Position numbers and translations under genes: made by a program. A DNA stretch of 64,000 nucleotides from Aegilops tauschii subsp. strangulata (taxonomy: Eukaryota; Streptophyta; Magnoliopsida; Poales; Poaceae): positions 161,796,627-161,860,626 of the forward strand of contig NC_053036.3 of NCBI RefSeq assembly GCF_002575655.3, given 5' to 3'. Numbering within the stretch: position 1 is the stretch's first letter; the number at the start of each line of letters is the position of its first letter. This document shows, piece after piece, positions 48,580 through 60,226 of this stretch. The notes beneath the pieces were generated by a model, which did not search any database, was not told the origin of the DNA, and was given only the letters and a program-made list of their open reading frames with translations.

Positions 48580-50852
48580 GAGTTCACTCAAATTATCCCG
48601 GTAAAGCTAGTCACACCTTTGTTAAAATTAATGTTCATTATGTTATCGGAGGAGGTCTGTAAGTTTGTCTCTAATGCCTGTCGACTACATACCTGACATC
48701 ATGATGTAATGTTAAGTCATTTCCTTTTGTACAGTGTCACTGAATTGTCAAGGCGGTTATTGCATTTTATTTTAGTTGAACTGCACAAAATATGCTTAAA
48801 AGAAGAGGAAAGGTCAGGAATCGATCATTCTTTCAGAAAGAACTATATATGCCTTTCTGACATCAGCCTCTGTTGCCTTATTTATTCCTTCAAACAGGTG
48901 GTTAGAAACAGTCTTGCTACCTTTTCCCATTAAGAAATTGGAATGCTTATATTTGTGAGTCTATGCTTCAACTAGTGCCACTTTTATAGTAATCACACTT
49001 TCAATATCTATGCAAACATGGATGCTCGATTTTAGTGGAACTGCACAAAAAGTCCAACTGGTTCAACATTAGGAGCATGTTTTCTTCCAAACCTTTATAT
49101 CCAATTGGTGGCACTATGAGTTGTTCATTAAGAAGCTACATGGTTTGCTACTATCTTGCTACTCTTTTTGTACTGTCATTAGATAGTAATACTAGTGGTT
49201 TGCATGTGAATTTATTGGCAGGGTGGACCTACATTGGAGGTGCAGGACAGGATTCAATGATTGGATGCTCAATTTCGGTTGTATTGATTTCACCTCTTCC
49301 ATCACTGCGAACATGGATATCCTTGGTCTGATGAAGAATAGGCGCTATATTTCTGCTCTGAACAAGCAAATCAATTCAGTATGAAATTGTCCAGGGCAAA
49401 ACATGACTGTATCAAATTGTCCAGTGCAAAACATGACACATGCTAAGCGGAAGAGACATGTTTAAACCGAAAATACAAGGTGGGGTATATGTTTACTAGC
49501 TGCTTGATATTTGTGCAGACAGAGATGTCTGCCCGTTGCTATTTGGCAAACACACAAAGTGACCGCAATTTTGGTTGAACTGCACAAGAGAATAGTATAG
49601 TCACTGCATGCAGTGCCATTTGAAAATAGACACACAAAGATTGGATAGTCACTTCATGGACTGCAGAAAAGTAGTACTGTACTATTTATTGGCCAACACT
49701 AGGTGCTTCATTGCTTTGTTCTGATTATGCAATGGGCATCATTTTGCCTAAGTTAAAGTTTGTATTCCGAAAATAGTCTCGCCGTGTGATCAAGAGAAGA
49801 CCAAATCATATTGCAGTGGATGTTCCTCCATCATGTGTGGTTCATTCTCATGGTTCCAGCTGTTTGTGAAACCACTTACGTTTGCAAGAGGAATTGTAGA
49901 CTTCACAAACAAATTTGTCTTTCAGTCTGTACTGAATGTTGGCCAAGAGAAGCATCCATGTTAGTAGGAAGAACATATGTTTTATCTAGATCTTTACTTT
50001 TGGAGCTACATATTTGTACATGATCTGTGAATCATTGAGATGCATTAACATGTTGATCTTATGTATGGGAATCGTACTAGTTGGTTTTAGTTGTGGCTGA
50101 TCTTTGCTTTTGGAGCTACATATTTGTATATGATCTGTGAATCATTGAGATGCATTAACAGTTCCTTATATCTGTTCGCTCAGTGTTTACAAGTTATTGA
50201 TCGATCACTAGCTAGCCTACTAATGCGCTCCTGGCTGTTTTAGTTGCGACGCAAGATCCGAAGTGGCAGTTTTTTGAATAAAAATGCCTACCTCTGAAGA
50301 AACTGACAAGCTGCTCTGAAGAAAATGCCATGCAAATCTGAAGAAACTGCCAGCAAAAACGTTCGCAAATGCCTTATCTCCCAGCTAAAGTTCATCAACT
50401 AATGCCCTCGGCCGCGACTCGTTACATGCTGCTCCGCGTACTGGCTGCGAGCGATTTTGAGTGCCTGCATGCAGCCGGCCATAATTAAGGCAGCTAACTG
50501 ATGCGAAAAAGATGTGCTTTAATTGTTGCGGGCCTTTTAAATCCGTGGAATCATTATTGACAAGGAGGGAGATGATTCGAGTGCACTCGTTTGACTTTCA
50601 TGCCAGCGTGCGACCCAGCACGGATGGGACGGGACGGCGCAGTCAGAATTTCAGTTTCTCTAGTTTTCCACGGCAAGCTGGTGCGCTAAGCCATGCCTGC
50701 TTAATTATGCATTGAATTCTGATGACCTTCCGCCTATAAGTACTATTTCCCGACCTTCTATGGTGGCACCGTGACCCAACTCGCCCTATCCTCATAAGCC
50801 CCCACCGGCCCGACATCGCTCGCCACTTATCCTCGCTCTCGCCACATCCGCC
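48580..50852. other. AT-rich intergenic DNA with small internal repeats
   Basis: No supported gene. A block near 48705-48820 (TTTTGTACAGTGTCACTGAA, GAACTGCACAAAA, GAGGAAAGGTCA) is a diverged copy of 47905-48025; shorter echoes of GAACTGCACAA are near 49040 and 49577. A 111-bp tandem step is at 49995-50161. Around 50285-50350 CTGAAGAAA-type words recur three times. A TATA-like CCTATAAGTA at about 50732 lies 120 bp before the next ORF. Confidence 0.5.
49995..50161 (+). repeat. Two-copy tandem repeat, about 111 bp step
   Basis: CTTTTGGAGCTACATATTTG, then TACATGATCTGTGAATCATT and GAGATGCATTAACA, occurs near 49996 and again near 50107 with one change (TATATG for TACATG). Confidence 0.8.
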
Positions 50853-51370
50853 ATGCCCCCGCCCGTCCGCGATAGGCGAGGCCAGAGGTGGTCACCGCCG
50901 GAACTAGTGTTCGATTTTTCACCGGAAGGCAGACGGAGGGAGGAGGCATTCTATCGGTCTTTATATGGCAATGCAGAGACCGAGGACTTGTTGGAGCACG
51001 ACCGCCTGGCAGAGGAGCAGGAGTTGTTGGAGCGCAACCGCTTGGCGGAGGAGCAGCGCATCGCCGATTTGCGCCGCCAGCAGGACATGGAGCAGCAATG
51101 CACCGACGCTTTGAGTTGCGAGCAAAGCGCCCGCACCTGGGCCGACACGTGGAGGCCGGCACCCGGCAAATAGCCCTGGAGGCTGTCGGGCACGCACGCG
51201 TTCGCGACGCCGAGTTTTACTACCAGCTCGTCAAGTGGGTTTCCCGCTTAGAAGCCGAAGCTTCGGTGGACCATGCCGGCATGGAAAGGGCCAACGCACA
51301 CGAGCAACGCGCCCTATCGCACCTATGGCAAGTACGAGGCGAGGCGGAGGACCCCGGTGCCGGCATTTAG
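50853..51370 (+). pseudogene. Small coiled-coil protein gene with a frameshift
   Basis: The first frame (50853-51173) starts at an ATG in a good context after a CT-rich leader and a TATA-like CCTATAAGTA 120 bp upstream. It encodes RRREEAFYRSLYGN and then Glu/Arg/Leu-rich heptads with two repeats of LAEEQ. Near 51130-51150 the coding-like composition moves to the +2 frame (TRQIALEAVGHARVRDAEFY, then LVKWVSRLEAE, then MERANAHEQRALSHLWQVR) and stops at 51370. Joined by one indel these would give a helical protein of about 170 residues. I recognise no domain. It lies just left of CACTA-related repeats, so it may be a captured or element-linked gene rather than a host gene. Confidence 0.45.
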
Positions 51371-51885
51371 CGTGTACCGCAGATGGCGGCCGGCATCGTC
51401 TAGTTAGCTAAGAGTAAGTTAGTACTTGTACGCTACTAGAGTATTAGTGGGAGTAGATAGTTAACTTGGCTATGATGGTTGTCAACGTGGAAGTTCAGTA
51501 CTCTATATGTGAATCAGACATGTTACTTTGCTCTGAATGTTGAACTTTCCGTTTGAACGTATGGAATGGGCTGTTATTTTTTTTAATGGGTTGTATTTGT
51601 CCTCCACGGGTTTAGAGGCTGACTTGTGGGCCTACCAAGTTGACGCGTACACAATCAGGAGATGATTGTACGTGGAGAGGATGACAGCAGGGACCCGCCA
51701 AGGTCATGGCAGTACGCAAGCAAGTGCCTCCTTATTTCAATCCAATAAAAAAATGGCTCCTCCTAATGGATTTCTGACATTTGGGTCCCATGCCATTGTT
51801 GAGGTAGTCAATAAACGAGAGAGTTGCACAACGAGCGGCTGACACCAGGGACCCAACAGCTCGCTCAATTATTTTTGTTTTGGGT
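51371..51885. other. Intergenic DNA, start of CACTA-related repeats
   Basis: No gene is seen. From about 51610 the text (GAGGCTGACTTGTGGGCCTA, GTACGTGGAGAGGATGACAG, CAAGTGCCTCCTTATT) is a diverged relative of the units at 53150-55100, so the CACTA-related DNA probably starts here or further left. Confidence 0.5.
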
Positions 51886-51891
51886 TAATTT

Positions 51892-52130
51892 GATAAATGC
51901 CACTCCAAATCTGGTGTTTCTGAGAAATGCCACTGCAATTTCCAAACTTTGAAAAATGCCATTTCATGCCATTTCCAGTGGCATTTTTCGAAATCTGGAG
52001 TGGCGTTTTTCAAAGTTTGCAAATTGCAGTGGCGTTTTCCAAAGTTTGCAAAAATTGCAGTGGCATTTTTCAAAGTTTGGAAATTGCAGTGGCATTTTTA
52101 TAAATCGCCATATTTGTTGTGGCATTTATC
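51892..52130. mobile_element. 239-bp foldback MITE-like element with TAATTT target copies
   Basis: The ends are exact inverted copies, GATAAATGCCAC at 51892 and GTGGCATTTATC at 52119-52130. TAATTT flanks both sides (51886-51891 and 52131-52136). Inside, words such as AGTGGCATTTTTCAAAGTTTG and their reverse complements recur, so most of the element can fold back. It has no coding capacity. I cannot name the superfamily. Confidence 0.7.
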
Positions 52131-52136
52131 TAATTT

Positions 52137-52754
52137 GTTTTTTAGACGGAAGCAGGGTGTCAACTGGGCTGTGCGGGGCACTCTAGCCTGTCTAGACAGC
52201 CTTCTCTTTTATGTTTACCACAGACCAGCCCAGTAGTTTTTTTTTTTCTGAAAATGGCTAGCCCAGTTTTTTTGTGATTTGCCAAGTAAGTCACTTTGTC
52301 AGGCCTGTTGGGCTGCAAATCTTTCAAGACGAGGAGAGCTTCATTCGGCTGGACGAGAAAATGGCCTATCAGTAATGAGAAATGGGCTGTACATTTTTAA
52401 AACACATCAAACCGGCAATTACTTTCCAATTTCTTTTTTTCATTTCAAGATTTTAAATTTTATTAATTTTTATGCGTGGACAATTTGTTGGATTTTATAT
52501 TGATATACATTTATTTTGAAAATCAGTTTGAATGTGACTCGAAATTTCGGGATTAAAAACAGTTCGGTCCGCACCGAAATATGCAACATTTCGTATAATT
52601 TTTTAACCGTGTCCACAATATGGGCTGTAATGCTAACAAAAAGAATATGGGCTCCAAAAAAACCTTAAGAATTAGCAAATGGGCTGTAAATTATTAGAAA
52701 TAATGGTAGATGGGTTGTATGCTGTTTTCCACAGATTTGAGGCTTTCCTAAAAA
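52137..52754. other. AT-rich stretch without a gene
   Basis: Nothing supported on either strand. Short Gly/Cys-containing frames are chance. GGGCTGTA words recur (52385, 52622, 52681, 52712 as variants). Confidence 0.4.
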
Positions 52755-55110
52755 AAGTTGACGCACAAGCAGTGACTGTTGGATGTCCATCCAACGGCCG
52801 TCGTGCTTATTCAATCTCTACTCTTCCTGCTCCAGCCGCTCAAACAAGCGTCGGCGGGACTGCCTGCTCCCTCCTCCCCGCGGCCGGCTGTGCTGCCGCG
52901 CAGGCCTCACCGCCCCATCGTACTCCCATCGCTGGCCTAGCCATCCCACTACTCACCCACACCTGCTATTATTCTCAGGCGATGGCAGACGAATCAGTAA
53001 ACCCTCGTACAGTCGTACTCCGCTCCGCGTGGGAAACAACTGCCGAGTCTTCCCTAGCTCCGTGTCGTTCCCTTCCTAGGCCTCACCGTCATCCACCGCC
53101 CTGGTGCTCTCGGCGTGGCCTGGTCAACATGGTCAACGACCGACATGCATCTGAAGTGGACTATACGTGGAGAGGCTGACAGCTGGGTCCACGGCCGCAC
53201 ACAAGGAAATGCCTCCTTATTACGCGCAAAATAATGATTCCTCCACCTGACATCTGGGACCCACCAAAAGGGCCTCTGTATTTCGTGAAAAAAAAACGTT
53301 ACCGCCACTGACAGCTCGGACCCACCAGCTATATCTTCGCACGCAAGGAAGTGCCTCCTTATTACGCACAAAAAAATGAATACTCCCCCTGTTAGCTAGG
53401 ACCCAGTATAGTGGCAGGCTGACTTGTGGGCCTACTAAGTTGACGGGGACGGAGGGCTTTGTCAACTTAGTCAATATGCATGATTCTAGCTCCAGTGACC
53501 GTACGATGTCCATCCAACGGCCGTAGTGCTTCTTCAACCTCTGGTCTTCTTGCTCCAGCCGCCCAAACCAGCGCCGATCGTGCCTCGTGCTCCTGCCTCC
53601 CGTGGCCGGCTGCAATGCCGCGGAGGCCTCACCGCCCCTACTACTCCCACTGCCGGCCAGGCCATCCCTCTACTCACCCACACCCCCTGTTATTCTGCGG
53701 CGACGGCAGACTCACACCGCAACGAACCAGTGAACCCTCATACTCCTCTACGCGTGGGCATCCACTGCCGCGTCTTCCCCAGCTCTGCGTCGTCCCCTTC
53801 CTAGGCCTCGCCGTCGTACACCGCCCTGTTGCTCTCGGCGCGGCATGGTCAATGTGGTCAAGGAACGACTTCCATCAGACGTGGACTGTACGTGGAGAGG
53901 ATGACAGCTGGGTCCACGGCCGCAGCAAGGAAGTGCCTCCTTATTACGCGAAAAATAATGATTCATCCACCTGACAGCAGGGACCCATCGGACGGGCATC
54001 TGTATTTCACGAAAAAAACGTTTCCCCTTGGCTGTTGGGACCTACCAGCGACATCTTCGCACGCAAGGAAGTCCGTCCGCTGACATGCATCTGAAGTGGA
54101 CTGTACGTGGAGAGGTTGACAGCTGGGTCCACGGCCGCACGCAAGGAAATGCCTCCTTATTACACGCAAAATAATGATTCCTCCACGTGACATCTGGGAC
54201 CCACCGAAAGGGCCTGGGTATTTCGCGAAAAATGTTACCGCTGCTGACAGCTCGGACCCACCAGTTATATCTTCGCACGCAAGGAAGTGCCTCCTCATTA
54301 CGCACACAAAAATGAATACTCCCCCTGCTAGCTGGGACCCAGTATAGTGGGAGGCTGACTTGTGGGCCTACTAAGTTGATGGGGACGGAGGGCTTTGTCA
54401 ACTTAGTCAATATGCACGATTCTAGCTCCAGTGACCGTACGATGTCCATCCAACGGCCGTAGTGCTTCTTCAACCTCTGGTCTTCTTGCTCCAGCCACCC
54501 AAACCAGCGCCGGTCGTGCCTCGTGCTCCTGCCTCCCGTGGCCGGCTGCGATGCGGCGGAGGCCTCACCGCCCCCTACTACTACCACCGCTGGCCAAGCC
54601 ATCCCTCTACTCACCCAAACCCCCTATTATTCTGCGGCGACGGCAGCCTCACACCGCAGCGAACCAGTGAACCCTCGTACTCCTCTACGCGTGGGCATCC
54701 AGTGTCGCGTCTTCCCCAGCTCCGCGTCGTCCCCTTCCTAGGCCTTGCCGTCGTCCACCGCCCTGGTGCTCTCGGCGCGGCGTGGTCAACGTGGTCAAGG
54801 AACGGCTTCCATCAGACGTGGACTGTACGTGGAGAGGCTGACAGCTGGGTCCACGGCCGCAGCAAGGAAGTGCCTCCTTATTATGCGCAAAATAATTATT
54901 CCTCCACCTGACAGTGGGGACCCACTGGACGGGCCACCGTATTTCGTGAAAAAAAATGTTTCCCCCTGACTGCTGGGACCCACCAGCTACATCTTCGCAC
55001 GCAAGGAAGTGCGTCCGCGCAAAAAAATGATTCGCCCCCCCTGACTGCTGGGACCCACCAGCTACATCTTCGCACGCAAGGAAGTGCCTGACAGTCGGGA
55101 CCCACCTTGT
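52755..55110 (+). repeat. Three tandem units (about 720 and 936 bp) in the CACTA region
   Basis: Units are anchored by GATGTCCATCCAACGGCC at about 52783, 53505 and 54441. Each has a GC-rich coding-like half (TTCTTGCTCCAGCC, CTGCCTCCCGTGGCCGGCTG, CCATCCCTCTACTCACCCA) and a second half with many diverged copies of GGGACCCACCAGCTACATCT then TCGCACGCAAGGAAGTGCCT. Units 2 and 3 are closest. The frames in the GC-rich half differ between units, so a protein is unlikely. Confidence 0.8.
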
Positions 55111-55499
55111 CGAAGCGTACGTAGCGTTGTCATTCTGGTCGCGAACGTGTACGTACATACTGGTCAATGTAGAGGCGCGCACGTGTCATAGTAGAGGCGC
55201 GCACGTAGCATGTACACGTACGTACAGCGGCCAGTGTGCAAGAAAGAAAATACGGTCACGTACATACATACGGGCAGGGTCTCGAACGCCTACTCGCGCA
55301 TATGTACGGCCAGGGCTCGTGTACATGGCTGGGTCGGAATGGAGAAACAACGTCGTCGTCGTGTTCATGGGGAGCCAACCGGCTGGGTCGGAACGGAATG
55401 CGTCGTCGTGTTCATCAGGAGGGCTTGGACGGAACAGCCGATGGAAATGAGGCCTGGCGTACTGTGGAACGGAGGAAACGGCCTTGTGTTCGACCGGCC

Positions 55500-56135
55500 A
55501 CATTCGAAACGGGATCCTGTTCATCGGGAGGGGTCTGGCATACCGCAAAAAGGAGGAAATGGACCTCCTACGGTCGAAACGGGGGTCCTGTTGATCGGGA
55601 GGGGTGTGGCGTACCGCAAAACGGAGGAACAGACTTGTGTTGGAGCGCTATCGAAACGGGGGTCCTGTTCATCGGGAGGGGTGTGGCGTACCGCAAAACG
55701 GGACTCCACAGAATACTGTTCATCTCCACCGTCGACCCCCTCCAGCCTCCACGGGCTACTGTTCATCCACCGTCGACCTCCTCTAGCCTCCACCTGCGAC
55801 TGTTCATCCACGGGCTCCTGTTCATCCAGCCTCCACCGCGCGCTACTCCACCAGCTACTGTTCAACCAGCCCTCTCCACGGGCTCCTGTTCAACCACCCC
55901 TCCATGGGCTACTGTTCATCCAGCCCTCCATCGTCTACTGTTCATCTTGCCCTCCATGGGGTGGTCCTGTTCATCCTGCCCTCCACGGGGTCCTGTTCAT
56001 CCAGCCCCAACCGGCTCGATCGATCGGGGTCCTGTTCATCCAGAGGCAACACAACGGGGTCCTGTTCATCCACCCCCACCGGGAACTGTTCATCCAAACC
56101 CCCCCAGCAACACTCACTGTTCATCCAGAGGCAGC
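55500..56135 (+). repeat. CACTA subterminal repeats (TGTTCATCC motif)
   Basis: CCTGTTCATC or ACTGTTCATC words followed by CA, GG or TG occur at least 14 times, at irregular 20-45 bp spacing between 55760 and 56120, in one orientation. Before them a longer unit with GTTCATCGGGAGGGGTGTGG and CGTACCGCAAAACGG occurs three times (about 55510, 55585, 55668). Confidence 0.75.
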
Positions 56136-56639
56136 ATCGATCGGCTTCAGTTAGCAACAGTAGCGAAGGAATCGCTCGATCGGGTTCAGTTAACAGCCAT
56201 CGATCAATCGCTCGGGTTCAGTAACGCGTAGCCTGCAGTGATATCGCTCGGGTTTAGTTAGAGCCCAACACCTCGCTTGGGTTCAGTTAGAGACCAACGC
56301 CTCGCACCCACGCGCGTGCGTGTATGAGAGAAACACGCATCGCTCGGCCCCGACCACCCACCGTACCGGGAACACACTGATATTTTCCTCGCCCTCGCTT
56401 CTACCATGGTTTTTTTCCGTCATGGACGGCCCAAAGAATGTCATGCAGCTGCGTCTCTGGCCCGCCCAAGACAAAAAGCCCATTTTCTGTCATGATTTTT
56501 TGTCATAGAAGTAGGACCCCACCACATCTATGATGATATCGGGTTTTGCCACAATTATCGTCATAGAAGTGTCATAAGTATGACAGAAAAGATTTTCGTT
56601 CGGCCCAAAGTGTCACGGATGTGTCTTTTTTTTGTAGTG

Positions 56640-58560
56640 ATTATTCAACTACTCATTGATCTTCACTTATATCTTTTAGAGTAGTTTGTCATTTGCTCTA
56701 GTGCTTCACTTATATCTGCTTAGAGCATGGTGGTGGTTTTATTTTATAGAAATTATTGATCTCTCATGCTTCACTTATATTATTTTGAGAGTCTTTTAGA
56801 ACAGCATGGTAATTTGCTTGGGTTATGAATTTAGTCCTAATATGATGGGCATCCAAGAGGGATATAATAAAAACTTTCATATAAAATGCATTGAATACTA
56901 TGTGAAGTTTGATTCCTTATGATTGTTTTGAGATATGAGGATGGTAATATTGGAGTCATGCTAGTGAGTAGTTGTGAATTTGAGAGATACTTGTGTTAAA
57001 GTTTGTGATTCCCGTAGCATGCACGTATGGTGAACCGTTATGTGATGAAGTCAGAGCATGATTTATTTTTTGATTGTCTTCCTTATGAGTGGCGGTCGGG
57101 GACGGGCGATGGTCTTTTCCTACAAATCTATCCCCCTAGGAGCATGCGCGTAGTACTTTGTTTTGATGACTAATAGATTTTTGCAATAAGTATATGAGTT
57201 CTTTATGACTAATGTTGAGTCCATGGATTATACGCACTCTCACCTTTCCGCCATTGCTAGCCTCTCTTGTGCCGCGCAACTTTCACCGGTACCATAACAC
57301 CCACCATTACCTTCCTCAAAACAGCCACCATACCTACCTATTATGGCATTACCATAGCCATTATGAGATATATTGCCATGCAACTTTCCACCGTTCCATT
57401 TATTATGACATGCTCCTTCATTGTCATATTGCTTTGCATGATCATGTAGTTGACATCGTATTTGTGGCAAAGCCACCGTTCATAATTCTTTCATACATGT
57501 CACTCATGAGTCATTGCATATCCCAGTACACCACCGGAGGCATTCGCATAGAGTCATATTTTGTTCTAAGTATCGAGTTGTAATTCTTGAGTTGTAAGTA
57601 AATAAAAGTGTGATGATCTTCATTATTAGAGCATTGTCCTAGTGAGGAAAGGATGATGGAGACTATGATTTCCCACAAGTCGGGATGAGACTCCAGACGA
57701 AAAAAAGAAGAAAAAAAGAGGCCAAAAAAAAGGAGAAAAGGCCCAAACAAAAAAATATAAAAAAAATGAGAGAGAAGGGACAATGTTACTATCCTTTTAC
57801 CACACTTGTGCTTCAAAGTAGCACCGTGATCTTCATGATAGAGAGTCTCCTATGTTGTCACTTTCATTTACTAGTGGGAATTTTACATTATAGAACTTGG
57901 CTTGTATATTCCAATGATGGGCTTCCTCAAAATGCCCTAGGTCTTCGTGAGCAAGCTAGTTGGATGCACACCAACTTAGTTTCTTTTGTTGAGCTTTCAT
58001 ACACTTATAGCTCTAGTGCATCCATTGCATGGCAATCCCTACTCACCCACATTCATATCTAATGATGGGCATCTCCATAGCCCGTTGATATGCCTAGTTG
58101 ATGTGAGACTATCTTCCTCCTTTTTGTCTTCTCCACAACCACCATTATATTCCACCTATAGTGCTATGTCCATGGCTCACGCTCATGTATTGCGTGAAGA
58201 TTGAAAAGTTTGAGAACATCAAAAGTATGAAACAATTGCTTGGCTTGTCATCGGGGTTGTGCATGATTTAAATATTTTGTGTGATGAAGATAGAGCATAG
58301 CCAGACTATATGATTTTGTAGGGATAGCTTTCTTTGGCCATGTCATTTTGAGAAGGCATGATTGCTTTATTAGTATGCTTGAAGTATTATCGTTCTTATG
58401 TCAATATTAAACTTTTGTCTTGAATCTTATGGATCTGAATATTCTTGCCACAATAGAGAAGATTACATTGATAAATATGTTAGGTAGCATTCCACATCAA
58501 AAATTCTATTTTTATCATTTACCTACTCGAGGACGAGCAGGAATTAAGCTTGGGGATGCT
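56640..58560 (+). mobile_element. 3' internal part of an Athila/Sabrina-like Gypsy element
   Basis: Non-coding 3' region ending CTACTCGAGGACGAGCAGGA then ATTAAGCTTGGGGATGCT, the sequence that I recall before the LTR of Sabrina-type Triticeae elements. A purine-rich A/G tract lies at 57695-57775. No gag or pol remains; the element begins abruptly at the CACTA end. Naming is from memory. Confidence 0.6.
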
Positions 58561-60226
58561 TGATACGTCTCCAACGTATCTATAATTTTTTATTGTTCCA
58601 TGCTATTATATTATCCATCTAGGATGTTTTATATGCATTTATATGCTATTTTATATGATTTTTGGGACTAACCTATTAACCTAGAGCCCAGTGCCAGTTT
58701 CTGTTTTTCCCTTGTTTTTGAGTATTGCAGAAAAGGAAAACCAAACGGAGTCCAACTGACCTGAAATTTGACGGAGATTATTTTTGGACCAGAAGAAGCC
58801 CACGGAGCATCGGAGATGGGCCAGAAGAGTCCCGAGGCACCCACGAGGGTGGGGGCGCGCCCCCTACCTCGTGGCCGCCTCGGAGACCCCCCCTGACTTG
58901 TTCCCGACGCCAAAACCTCTTATATATACAGAAACCACCAAAACATAACCTAGATCGGGAGTTCCGCCGCCGCGAGCCTCTGTAGCCACCAAAAACCAAT
59001 CGGGGCCCTGTTCCGGCACCCCGCCGGAGGGGGAATCCCTCACCGGTGGCCATCTTCATCATCCCGTCTCTCTCCATGACAAGGAGGGAGTAGTTCACCC
59101 TCGGGGCTGAGGGTATGTACCAGTAGCTATGTGTTTGATCTGTCTCTCTCGTGTTCTTGATTTGGCACGATCTTGATGTACCGCGAGCTTTGCTATTATA
59201 GTTGGATCTTATGATGTTTCTCCCCCTCTACTCTCTTGTAATGGATTGAGTTTTCCCTTCGAAGTTATCTTATCGGATTGTGTCATTAAGGATTTGAGAA
59301 CACTTGATGTATGTCTTGCGTGGGATACCTGTGGTGACAATGGGGTATTCTATTGATTCACTTGATGTATGTTTTGGTGATCAACTTGTGGGTTCCGTGA
59401 CCTTGGGAATCTATGCATAGGGGTTGGCACACGTTTTTGTCTTGACTCTCCGGTAGAAACTTTGGGGCACTCTCTTAAGTTCTTTGTGTTGGTTGAATAG
59501 ATGAATCTGAGATTGTGTGATGCATATCGTATAATCATAGCCACGAATACTTGAGGTGACATTGGAGTATCTAGGTGACATTAGGGTTTTGGTTGATTTG
59601 TGTCTTAAGGTGTTATTCTAGTACGAACTCTATGATAGATCGAACGGAAAGAATAGCTATGTGTTATTTTACTACGGACTGTTGAATAGATCGATCAGAA
59701 AGAATAACTTTGAGGTGGTTTCGTACCCTACCATAATCTCTTCGTTTGTTCTCCGCTATTAGCGACTTTGGAGTGACTCTTTGTTGCATGTTGAGGGATA
59801 GTTATATGATCCAATTATGTTATTATTGTTGAGAGAACTTGCACTAGTGAAAGTATGAACCCTAGGCCTTGTTTCCTAGCATTGCAATACCGTTTATGCT
59901 CACTTTTATCCTTAGTTACCTTGCTGTTTTTATATTTTGAGATTACAAAAACCTATATCTATCATCCATATTGTACTTGTATCACCATCTCTTCGCCGAA
60001 CTAGTGCACCTATACAATTTACCATTGTATTGGGTTTGTTGGGGACACAAGAGACCTTTGTTATTTGGTTGCAGGGTTGCTCGAGAGAGACCATCTTCAT
60101 CCTACGCCTCCCACGGATTGATAAACCTTAGGTCATCCACTTGAGGGAAATTTGCTACTGTCCTACAAACCTCTGCACTTGGAGGCCAACAACGTTTACA
60201 AGAAGAAGGTTGCATAGTAGACATCA
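58561..60226 (+). repeat. 3' LTR of the Athila/Sabrina-like element
   Basis: 1666 bp from TGATACGTCTCCAACGTATC to GCATAGTAGACATCA, with TG/CA ends. A TATA box (TATATATA, 58921-58928) lies 360 bp in. The next base starts Copia coding sequence, so the element had inserted into the Copia pol gene; its other half is not in the window. Confidence 0.75.

Larger units (their letters stand above)
51600..56639. mobile_element. CACTA (DTC) transposon, non-autonomous; right end defined, left end not found
   Basis: The right terminus at 56639 reads, on the minus strand, CACTACAAAAAAAAGACACA then TCCGTGACACTTTGGGCCGA, a typical Triticeae CACTA end. ATT follows as a possible 3-bp target copy. Repeated TGTTCATCC motifs lie 500-1100 bp from this end, where CACTA elements carry subterminal transposase-binding repeats. 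Tandem 0.7-0.94 kb units fill 52755-55100. No transposase ORF is visible. A matching CACTACAA left end is not found between the DUF295 gene and 52 kb, so the left limit given is only where related repeats begin. Confidence 0.65.

Noticed and set aside
53526..55182. Open frames in the CACTA tandem units
   Set aside because: Frames change between units and both strands are open; explained by GC-rich tandem repeats.
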